A stretch of DNA of 64,000 nucleotides from Maledivibacter halophilus (lineage in GTDB: Bacteria > Bacillota > Clostridia > Peptostreptococcales > Caminicellaceae), in the NCBI RefSeq assembly GCF_900167445.1, contig NZ_FUZT01000012.1, positions 62,001 to 126,000 on the forward strand, read 5' to 3'. How positions within the stretch are numbered: the stretch's first letter is position 1; every line of letters begins with the position of its first letter. Positions 8,155 through 15,277 of the stretch are shown here, one piece after another. The position numbers and the translations under genes are program-made. The notes below the pieces were generated by a model. The model was not told the origin of the DNA. It made no database searches and saw only the letters and a list, made by a program, of their open reading frames with translations.

Positions 8155-10409
8155 CTAATAATTTCAAATATGTTGGAAAATCTATACCCACTAGCGATGC
8201 ACGAAAAAAGGCAACGGGAAAAATACGATATATAGACGATATGACAATGAAGGGAATGCTTTATGCTAAACTATTATTAAGTGATATAGCCCATGGAGAA
8301 ATTATAAATATAGATACTTCAAAGGCTGAAGATCTTCCTGGAGTAGAAGCGGTATTTACATATAAAAACTCACCTAATAGAAAATATAATTCCCATAAGT
8401 TTATAGAAAGTCAAGATGATCTCATTTTAGACGAAAAAATTTTTAGTAAAAGGGTTAGATATGTTGGAGATAGAATAGCAGCTGTTGTGGCCAAAGATAG
8501 ATATACTGCTGAAAAGGCAGTTAAGCTTATTGAAGTAGAATATAAAAAATTACCCGTTATTCTTGATCCCAGAATTGCTTTGAAAAAGGATTCAGTAGAT
8601 ATTCACTCCAATGGAAATATAACATTTTCCAAAAAAGTAGAATGTGGAAATGTAGACGGTGTTTTTAAAAATGCAGTCCATATAATAGAAGATGAAATAT
8701 CTACACAGAAACAACATCATGCTGCAATGGAGACCCATATTTGTCTTGCAGCTCCTGACTATTTAGGGGGAATAACCATATGGTCTCCCTGCCAAGTAGT
8801 TTTTCAAGTTAGATTAATTGTATCTGAAGCATTAAATATGTCCCTAAATAAAATAAGAGTTGTAAAAGTACCTATGGGTGGCTCCTTTGGAGGAAAAGGT
8901 CAGCCCATATTGGAGCCCATATGCGCTTTTCTTTCAAAGGAAGTTGGTGCTCCCATTAAGTTACATATGGATAGAACACAATCAATTATTGGAACTAGAA
9001 CAAGAAATGCAGTTATTGGAAAGGTAAGAACTGCAATTAACAGTGAAGGGAAAATAATAGGAAGGGATATAAATGTATTAGTAGATAATGGAGCTTATTT
9101 TACCAATGGTAGAGCAGTAAATATGGCTATGGCCAAGAAAGCCTTTCGATTATACAGAATAGATAATCAAAGATATACAGGAACATCTGTATATACAAAT
9201 ACACCTATTGGAGGAGCATGTAGAGGGTATGGTTCACCTCAAATCCATACCATTACTGAAATAAATATAAATAATGCAGCTAGGAAAATTAATATGGATC
9301 CAGCCGAGTTTAGAATTAGAAACTTAGTTCATCCCTATGATGATGATCCATTAGGAGGACCTAATTTAGGAAATGCAAGGGTCATTGATTGTATTAAAAG
9401 TGGTATGGAGGACTTTAAATGGAAAGATAGATGGAATAAACCAAGGGATGCAGGGAGATATATAAGAGGGGTAGGAACGGCTTGCGCAACCCATGGAAAT
9501 GGATATTACGGTGCTTTACCTGATTTTATAACTATGTCTATTAGAATTACAGAGGATAATGGGGTATTTCTAAATTCAGCTATACATGATTTAGGTTGTG
9601 GAACTGTTACGACAATGCAGCAAATTATAGCTGAAGTACTGGATATAAGCCCGTATAAAATTTTAGTACCTGAGGGAGATACATTATTTAGTCATTATGA
9701 TTCAGCTGGTACACAGGCAAGTAGAGTAACTTTTGTATGTGGAGGTTGTGCTAAAAAGGTGGCAGAAATGGTAAAAGTTAAATTGATTAATTATGCTTGT
9801 AAAATATTTGAGTGTTCAAAACAAGATATAGTTATGAGAAATGGAATAATATGGTCTAAAAAGAAAAGTCATATAAAAAAGACCTATGGAGAGATTGTAA
9901 TAGAAGTAAAGAATAGATTTAAAGATGATATTATGACTACATACACTTATAAATCCCCGTCAAACCCAGGTGTTTATGCTGCTAACTTTGTAGAGGTTGA
10001 GATAGATAAAATGACGGGATTAGTTAGAGTTGTAGATATGTTAGCGGTACATGATATTGGAAGAGCTATAAATAAAGGGTTTGTAGAGGGGCAAATACAG
10101 GGTGCTTGTCAAATGGCTATTGGATATGCACTTACCGAAGATATAGAAATAAATAAAGATGGAAGTATTAAAACTAAAAACTTTAGTAAATATCATCTTA
10201 TTAATGCACCAGATATGCCAGATGTTAGAGTTTTACTAATAGAAAAAGGTGAAAAAGATGGCCCCTTTGGAGCTAAAAGTGTAGGAGAAATATGTGCTGT
10301 ACCAGGAGCCGCGGCTATTATAAATGCTATTAACAATACTCTAGATATAAATATTAATTCACTACCTGCAACACCAGAAAAAGTACTTCAAGCTATTAAG
10401 GAAAAATAA
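8151..10409 (+). CDS. Molybdenum hydroxylase, molybdopterin-binding catalytic subunit
   Basis: A 752-residue large subunit of the xanthine dehydrogenase family. The first 120 residues form the a/b hammerhead domain. The Mo-cofactor domain shows GGSFGGKG, GGACRGYGSPQ with the substrate-loop Arg, and GAKSVGE, whose Glu713 corresponds to the catalytic base. The QHHAAMETH segment is typical of purine or heterocycle hydroxylases of this group. It needs a molybdopterin cofactor. The family hydroxylates carbon next to nitrogen in heterocycles or oxidises aldehydes. Here it is followed after 13 nt by a HAL-like lyase gene, so an imidazole-derived product is a reasonable substrate guess. No cofactor-sulfuration (XdhC-type) gene is in the window. 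Confidence 0.93.
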   Translation: MTNNFKYVGKSIPTSDARKKATGKIRYIDDMTMKGMLYAKLLLSDIAHGEIINIDTSKAEDLPGVEAVFTYKNSPNRKYNSHKFIESQDDLILDEKIFSKRVRYVGDRIAAVVAKDRYTAEKAVKLIEVEYKKLPVILDPRIALKKDSVDIHSNGNITFSKKVECGNVDGVFKNAVHIIEDEISTQKQHHAAMETHICLAAPDYLGGITIWSPCQVVFQVRLIVSEALNMSLNKIRVVKVPMGGSFGGKGQPILEPICAFLSKEVGAPIKLHMDRTQSIIGTRTRNAVIGKVRTAINSEGKIIGRDINVLVDNGAYFTNGRAVNMAMAKKAFRLYRIDNQRYTGTSVYTNTPIGGACRGYGSPQIHTITEININNAARKINMDPAEFRIRNLVHPYDDDPLGGPNLGNARVIDCIKSGMEDFKWKDRWNKPRDAGRYIRGVGTACATHGNGYYGALPDFITMSIRITEDNGVFLNSAIHDLGCGTVTTMQQIIAEVLDISPYKILVPEGDTLFSHYDSAGTQASRVTFVCGGCAKKVAEMVKVKLINYACKIFECSKQDIVMRNGIIWSKKKSHIKKTYGEIVIEVKNRFKDDIMTTYTYKSPSNPGVYAANFVEVEIDKMTGLVRVVDMLAVHDIGRAINKGFVEGQIQGACQMAIGYALTEDIEINKDGSIKTKNFSKYHLINAPDMPDVRVLLIEKGEKDGPFGAKSVGEICAVPGAAAIINAINNTLDININSLPATPEKVLQAIKEK

Positions 10410-10422
10410 TGGGGGGATGTAA

Positions 10423-11931
10423 ATGGAAGGGAAAACAGTTATTTTAAATGGTAAAGACTTAACATTAGAAGATTTTATTGCTGTTGTAAGAGATAGAGAA
10501 AAGGTAGAAATTAGCAAGGAATCCATGGAGCTTTTAAAAAGAGCAAGAAAAGTAGTATTTGAGATGGCTGAGGAGGGAGTTCCAGTTTATGGTTTAAATA
10601 GAGGAGTTGGTTGGAATAAAGACAAAACAGTTTTTAAAGATTTTTTTCAGCAGTATAATAAGAATCTAATTTATGCCCATTGTGTTGCTGTGGGGCCTGA
10701 AATGAATGAAGAAGACGTTAGGGCAGTAATGCTTGCAAGACTTAACACATTTTTAGTTGGATGTGCTGGTATTCAGCCAGAATTAGCCCTTATGTATAAA
10801 GAATTTTTAAATCATGGTATTCATCCGGTAATACCAGAAAGAGGTTCAGTTGGAGAAGCAGATATAGCTAATCTTTCTCATGTGGGCTTGGCTATGATTG
10901 GAGAAGGTGAAGTGCTTTATAATGGCATGCGTATGTCAGCTAAAGAGGCTATAAATAAGGTGGGCCTTGAGCCTGCTGTACTAGGGCCTAAAGATGGATT
11001 AGCTATAGTTTCTTCAAATGCTCTGGCTGCTGGACCCGGGGCTTTGGCCATAAAAGAGATAAGTGATATAATTGATATTGCTAATATAATTTATTCAATG
11101 TCGCTAGAAGGATTGAAAGGAAATGTTGCACCTATAGGTGAGAAGATAAATAAAATGAGAAGGTTTGAAGGACAAAATTATTGTGCCGAAAAGATAAGAA
11201 GTTATTTAAAGGGAAGTTATCTTTGGGACCCTGCAACTACTAGACCCCTTCAAGACCCTCTTAGCTATAGATGTGCTTCTGCTGTGCACGGAGCTGTAAA
11301 GGATTCATTGGAATATACATGTGAAAATTTAATGATACATTTAAACACTACAGAAGATAACCCATGTCTTTTAGTTGATGAAAGAAAAATGATTACAAGC
11401 TGTAACTTTGAACCTACAACATGGGTATTGGGATTTGAAATGCTTGGCAGTGGATTAAATCATCTATCAAAAATGTCTTGCCATAGAACTATAAAATTGG
11501 CCGACCCTGCTTTTACAGGACTCTCAAGATTTCTTACCCCAGCTGAAGGTGATACAATAGCATATGGAACTATTCAAAAGTCATTTACTTCTTTGGCAAC
11601 AGAAATTAATCATTTATCAAATCCAGCCACAGCTGATTTTTTTCCAGTGGCAGGAAATATAGAAGATCATGCCAATAATTCTCCATTTGTGGTTAGAAAG
11701 ACCAGACAAATTGTAGATAATTTAAGATACATATTGGGTATAGAAATGCTTCATGCCGTTCAAGCCATTGACCTAAGAAAAGGTATAAAATTAGGAAATG
11801 GAACTAAGGCCATTTATGATGTAGTTAGAGAAATAATTCCCTTCCTAGATAAAGATAGGAATCTAACTTTGGATATAAAGAAAGCCTATGAAATAATAAA
11901 GTCGGGAAAACTACTTGACCTTGTTCAATAA
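10423..11931 (+). CDS. HAL/PAL-superfamily lyase lacking the MIO motif (ergothionase candidate)
   Basis: A 502-residue homologue of histidine ammonia-lyase, full length for the family. Conserved landmarks include YGLNRGVG (Tyr56, for the usual YGVNTGFG), NLIYAHCVAVG, Gln277, Arg283, Phe329 and the EDH at 414-416. However, the MIO-forming Ala-Ser-Gly is gone: the canonical GSVGASGDLAPL reads GSVGEADIANLSH (141-153), one residue shorter. The Tyr after QD of the usual QDRYSLR is Leu280, and NGTQ is replaced by SSNA (197-200). It therefore cannot form the usual electrophilic cofactor. A MIO-less HAL relative, ergothionase, is known to eliminate trimethylamine from ergothioneine, whose leaving group needs no MIO. 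With a betaine-type transporter and a Mo hydroxylase alongside, that reaction or a close analogue is my best guess. It is inference; a plain HutH call would be misleading. Confidence 0.8.
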   Translation: MEGKTVILNGKDLTLEDFIAVVRDREKVEISKESMELLKRARKVVFEMAEEGVPVYGLNRGVGWNKDKTVFKDFFQQYNKNLIYAHCVAVGPEMNEEDVRAVMLARLNTFLVGCAGIQPELALMYKEFLNHGIHPVIPERGSVGEADIANLSHVGLAMIGEGEVLYNGMRMSAKEAINKVGLEPAVLGPKDGLAIVSSNALAAGPGALAIKEISDIIDIANIIYSMSLEGLKGNVAPIGEKINKMRRFEGQNYCAEKIRSYLKGSYLWDPATTRPLQDPLSYRCASAVHGAVKDSLEYTCENLMIHLNTTEDNPCLLVDERKMITSCNFEPTTWVLGFEMLGSGLNHLSKMSCHRTIKLADPAFTGLSRFLTPAEGDTIAYGTIQKSFTSLATEINHLSNPATADFFPVAGNIEDHANNSPFVVRKTRQIVDNLRYILGIEMLHAVQAIDLRKGIKLGNGTKAIYDVVREIIPFLDKDRNLTLDIKKAYEIIKSGKLLDLVQ

Positions 11932-12023
11932 TATATATGTATAATGCACAAATCTATCCCTTTTAAATATATTGATAATAGAAATGTTCTTTTATTATAT
12001 TAAAATTTGAAAGGGAGATTGTA

Positions 12024-12266
12024 ATGATTCACAATATGCCGAGAAATGTATGTTCTAAAAGGGTGATTTTTGATATTGAAAATAATAGAGTTAAAGACGT
12101 TAGATTTGAAGGTGGATGTGATGGAAGTCTTAAGGCAATAGCTAAGCTTATAGATGGTATGGAGGTTGAGAAAGCTATAGAAGTTCTTCGGGGGATACCA
12201 TGTAATAGAAATAGAACTTCCTGTCCAGATCAGTTGGCAAAAGCTCTCTCAAAGTATTTGAAATGA
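12024..12266 (+). CDS. TSCPD-domain small protein (TIGR03905-like)
   Basis: An 80-residue protein with the Cys-rich TSCPD pattern: Cys10 near the N terminus, the GGCDGSLKAI segment, and a C-terminal RTSCPDQLAKAL. TSCPD domains are also found at the C terminus of some ribonucleotide reductases, and stand-alone versions of this size are common in Firmicutes with no known function. The Cys residues may bind metal. The gene follows the HAL-like lyase by about 90 nt and ends at a terminator, so it could be cotranscribed with that operon. A functional link is not supported by anything else. Confidence 0.8.
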   Translation: MIHNMPRNVCSKRVIFDIENNRVKDVRFEGGCDGSLKAIAKLIDGMEVEKAIEVLRGIPCNRNRTSCPDQLAKALSKYLK

Positions 12267-12290
12267 AATATTGAGAATATATTAGAAAAG

Positions 12291-12316
12291 GGCTGCCTCA
12301 TTTTTGAGACAGCCTC
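12291..12316. terminator. Bidirectional terminator between convergent genes
   Basis: GGCTG-C-CTCA (12291-12300) pairs with TGAG-A-CAGCC (12305-12314) around TTTT, with an A-tract on the left and T-rich DNA on the right. It serves the TSCPD gene on the plus strand and the gene ending at 12317 on the minus strand. Confidence 0.8.
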
Positions 12317-12661
12317 TTAATCTTTGTATTTAATCAAAGTTACTTCTATTTCATTTCCATTATAATCAATTTCTGCTTCATCGGTCATCATTCCTACTAA
12401 AGTAAGTTCAGTATCAACATCAGAATCTCCTGCTAATTCCCAAAAATACTCTTCCATTCCTTCTTGTTTTTCACACTTTAAGGATTTAATCAATTTATCA
12501 ATTTTTTCTTTACCTTTATATTTATAATTGCATTTAAGGGATATTTTATAAAACTCTTTTTCATCTTTCAGATTTATATTAATATCGGTTGCTCCCATGG
12601 AAAAGAAATAGGTAGTTAATTCATCTACTATTTTTGCAATCCTTTTTTTAACATGCTTCAC
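12317..12661 (-). CDS. Unrecognised 114-residue protein coupled to the DUF1576 gene
   Basis: I do not recognise this family. The protein is small, soluble and charged, with alternating predicted helix and strand, no signal peptide and no membrane segment. The start is GTG, whose G is shared with the last base of the upstream stop codon; an AAAGGA site lies within the end of that gene. So translation is probably coupled to the DUF1576 membrane protein, which suggests they act together. The IVDELTTYFFSMGATDININL opening slightly recalls GHKL-type ATPase folds, but no ATP-binding motif is visible, so I make no functional claim. Confidence 0.7.
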   Translation of the reverse strand: MKHVKKRIAKIVDELTTYFFSMGATDININLKDEKEFYKISLKCNYKYKGKEKIDKLIKSLKCEKQEGMEEYFWELAGDSDVDTELTLVGMMTDEAEIDYNGNEIEVTLIKYKD

Positions 12662-13935
12662 TAGAAATCATCCTTTCTAAAAGCTTCAATTATTGGTACT
12701 AAAGTCGCAGCAACAATTCCTGCTGAAAATCCATTATTATAAAGATTAAGACCTCCATGTAAAACACCAACATTAAGAACAACAGAAGAATGTATAAAAG
12801 CAGCTATTACACCGTAAATCCATCCAAATTCTCCTGCAATCGGAGCTAAAGCTGTTCCAAATAATGCAGCTAGTAAGATTGCGGGATCATTAATTGCCCA
12901 TATCTTTGTTAAAGAACCTAAAAATATACCTAAAAAGATTGGGAGGATATTTTTAAGATGTTTTCCAAAGGCTCCAAAACCTACTACTGTAAATATTCCA
13001 CCGATTGTAGGGCCATTTAAATCTCCTCTTACTAGAAGAATGTAAGATGTTGAGATAAAGCCATTTATACCCATATTAATAAGTGATGGAGCAAAACCTT
13101 CTAATAAAACAAAATCCGTTACAAGTCTACCAGAATATTTTGTCATATTTTTTACTTTGCTAAAAGATTTATCATCTAAATAATATCCTAATATAATCAT
13201 TGACAAAAACATTAAAAATAGATATATACTCAACAGTTTATTATTACCACTTGTCCATATAAATCTTGAATTTGGTAAAAAGCCATAGGATTTAAAGATC
13301 GATACAAATACGGTTCCGATTATTCCTGATGTAAATCCTATGTTATATAAATTAAAGCCCTGGTGTACTCTTAACAAATATGTTGAAAGAGGTGGTAGAA
13401 TAAATCCTATACTTATTCCCACAAAAGCACCTAAGGGAATACTTATTATTTTATTTAAGGAAGTACTAAACATTATTTCAGTAACCATAGGAGCCATGGC
13501 TGTACCAAATAATGCAATATAAATGTATTTAGAAAATTTATTTTTTTGAACCCTTGCATATAAATATACTCCAAAAATAACGAACCATACATTCATCAAA
13601 TTTTTACCAAAAAGTCCAAATCCAGCAATTAAGAACAATGAAGCGATTGAAGCGCCATTAATATTTAATTTTAATTTAAATAATAGAAAGAGAAAAACCA
13701 AGGTTAAAAGTCCGGAATTTATAAAGGCTGCTCCCATACCGCCTACTCCAATATAATCAGTTATAAGAGTATCAGGCTCAATAAGAATCCTGTATAAACC
13801 ACTACAAATTTCACTCGGGGTGTTGGTCAAAAAGCCAAATATAATTAGAGAAAGGGCATAAATACCTAAAATAATATATTTTTTATTAAATGTAACATTG
13901 TCTTTAGATAAATTATTTTTTTTGATAAAGACCAT
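12661..13935 (-). CDS. DUF1576 multi-pass membrane protein with internal duplication
   Basis: A 424-residue integral membrane protein with roughly ten or more hydrophobic segments, matching the DUF1576 family. Two halves repeat the same order of motifs. GFGLFGKNLMNVWFVIFG, ALFGTAMAP and HQGFNLYNIGFTSGI in the N half correspond to GFGAFGKHLKNILPIFLG, ALFGTALAP and HGGLNLYNNGFSAGI in the C half. This is the layout of transporters that arose by gene duplication, but no substrate is known to me. It is the first gene of a two-gene minus-strand unit with the coupled 114-residue protein. The ATG is preceded by GGAGG. Confidence 0.85.
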   Translation of the reverse strand: MVFIKKNNLSKDNVTFNKKYIILGIYALSLIIFGFLTNTPSEICSGLYRILIEPDTLITDYIGVGGMGAAFINSGLLTLVFLFLLFKLKLNINGASIASLFLIAGFGLFGKNLMNVWFVIFGVYLYARVQKNKFSKYIYIALFGTAMAPMVTEIMFSTSLNKIISIPLGAFVGISIGFILPPLSTYLLRVHQGFNLYNIGFTSGIIGTVFVSIFKSYGFLPNSRFIWTSGNNKLLSIYLFLMFLSMIILGYYLDDKSFSKVKNMTKYSGRLVTDFVLLEGFAPSLINMGINGFISTSYILLVRGDLNGPTIGGIFTVVGFGAFGKHLKNILPIFLGIFLGSLTKIWAINDPAILLAALFGTALAPIAGEFGWIYGVIAAFIHSSVVLNVGVLHGGLNLYNNGFSAGIVAATLVPIIEAFRKDDF

Positions 13936-14308
13936 ATAAAACCTCCAATCAATTTAAAATTTTAAGTCATTCTTATTTTCTTAAGTTAGAGTAGAATACA
14001 ATAAAATATACAGGGGAGATTATTTTATGGATAATATATCCCCATTATATTTTAACTTAAATAAGAGAGAAAATCTATGGTTATATATTCAAAGAAAGAA
14101 AATGTAATTTTAAAGAGACATTTTGAGATGTAAAGGATTTTTTATTTAATTAGGATAAAAAAGGGTATATAAATAATGTTATAACCGATATATATAGTGA
14201 AGTAAATTAAAAATTTGAATATTGTTTTACAAAATAATTTGAAAAATTATGAATTATTTGATTTAATATAATTATACCTACAAATAAAATCACTAAGGGG
14301 GATTAAAA
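13936..14308. other. Divergent intergenic region between DUF1576 and L25 genes
   Basis: The region contains the 80-nt palindromic element at 13981-14060 and otherwise AT-rich sequence. It must hold promoters for both flanking genes, but I see no clearly scored -35/-10 pair. AAGGGGGAT precedes the L25 TTG start. Confidence 0.5.
13981..14060. repeat. 80-nt imperfect palindrome
   Basis: Outer arms TTAAGTTA (13981-13988) and TAACTTAA (14053-14060) enclose an inner stem-loop in which GGGG (14013-14016) pairs with CCCC (14040-14043), with further pairing of TTAT and ATAA. It could be a MITE-like remnant or a bidirectional structure. No second copy was noticed in this window. Confidence 0.35.
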
Positions 14309-14920
14309 TTGTCAAAACTAGCACTTATGGGAGAAATGAGAGATAGTACAAAGAAAAAAAGCTTGAAAGCATTGAGAAGAGAAGGTTATGTACCAGGTAT
14401 ATTGTATGGACGAAATATCGAAAATAAGAACATAAAAATTAGAGAAAATGATTTGAAAAGGACTTTTAATTACTGTAATGTAGGATCAAAGGTAGAATTA
14501 AATATTGGAAATGAAGGAATTTTAACTCTTGTGAAAAACATTCAATATCATGCAGTAAAGGGAAATATTATTCACATAGATTTTCAAGAGTTAACCAAGG
14601 GAGAAAAAATAAGAGTTAAAATTCCTATACATCTGACAAATAAGAGTTCCGTTGAAAGTAATACAATGGTTGTACAAGAGCAGCTTAAAGAAATAGAAAT
14701 ACAAACACTACCTGAATATTTACCAGATAATATAGAAGTTGATGCATGTGTTTTAGATTCTAAGGAATCAATTACCGTTGCAGATTTAGATATTTATAAC
14801 AATAAAGATATAGAAATATTGTCTGAACCGGAGCAAGTTATTGCCACACTTGCATATGCTTCAAAACAAGAAGCAGCAGTAACAGAGGAAGATACCTTTG
14901 CTAGTTTAACAGATTTATAA
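14309..14920 (+). CDS. rplY: 50S ribosomal protein L25 / Ctc
   Basis: 203 residues, the long Ctc form: an N-terminal 5S-rRNA-binding L25 domain (about 1-92) plus a C-terminal beta domain. The KSLKALRREGYVPGILYG opening is diagnostic, and HAVKGNIIHIDFQEL ends the RNA-binding domain. It binds 5S rRNA in the large subunit; in Bacillus the homologue is a general-stress protein. The start is TTG at normal spacing from AAGGGGGAT, and no better upstream start exists. It is isolated, with a strong terminator after it. The usual Clostridial and Bacillus neighbour pth is not adjacent. Confidence 0.95.
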   Translation: MSKLALMGEMRDSTKKKSLKALRREGYVPGILYGRNIENKNIKIRENDLKRTFNYCNVGSKVELNIGNEGILTLVKNIQYHAVKGNIIHIDFQELTKGEKIRVKIPIHLTNKSSVESNTMVVQEQLKEIEIQTLPEYLPDNIEVDACVLDSKESITVADLDIYNNKDIEILSEPEQVIATLAYASKQEAAVTEEDTFASLTDL

Positions 14921-14939
14921 TAGCGAAGAAATAATAGTT

Positions 14940-14980
14940 AATCATAACCATCCAGTAAAATGGATGGTTATGATTTTTTT
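14940..14980 (+). terminator. Strong terminator of the L25 gene
   Basis: A perfect 15-bp stem, AATCATAACCATCCA (14940-14954) with TGGATGGTTATGATT (14961-14975), loop GTAAAA, then a run of Ts. Confidence 0.92.
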
Positions 14981-15000
14981 GTTAAATATAAAAATTACAT

Positions 15001-15022
15001 AATTGAGGAGATTGCATATGCC
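15001..15022 (+). repeat. Dispersed intergenic motif, weak copy 2
   Basis: AATTGAGGAGATTGCATATG resembles the core of the motif at 24486-24514 with a shortened 3' half. It is the least conserved copy. Confidence 0.35.
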
Positions 15023-15141
15023 AATATTATCCTTAATTTAGTTATTTAGAATAAAATATGTTTTGATAGTATTGCTTTAAAATCTTTAGACAACTAAGGC
15101 TAGGATATATTCTATTTATAAATAGCCAAACAAATCATATT

Positions 15142-15264
15142 TTGCCACATTTCTATTGAAGAAATTTGAACGAAATAGGGCTTGAAAACTAGATGAATAG
15201 ATGGTATAACTATTACAACAATTGATGATGTTAAATAATCATATTTGCACCATTAATGTGGCAA
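15142..15264. promoter_or_regulatory. Inverted repeat flanking the PTS-regulator promoter
   Basis: TTGCCACAT (15142-15150) and ATGTGGCAA (15256-15264) are perfect 9-bp inverted copies about 105 bp apart. The right arm directly adjoins the ribosome binding site. They could be operator half-sites for looping or autoregulation. Confidence 0.4.
15182..15210 (+). promoter_or_regulatory. Sigma-A promoter of the PTS operon
   Basis: TTGAAA (15182-15187), a 17-nt spacer, and TATAAC (15205-15210) lie 68 nt upstream of the regulator start. The rest of the 14981-15277 gap holds only the inverted repeat and the weak dispersed motif. Confidence 0.7.
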
Positions 15265-15277
15265 GGAGGTGAATAGC

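Noticed and set aside
10423..11931. Plain annotation as histidine ammonia-lyase HutH
   Set aside because: The MIO triad and the catalytic Tyr are absent, and no hutU, hutI or other histidine-degradation gene is near.
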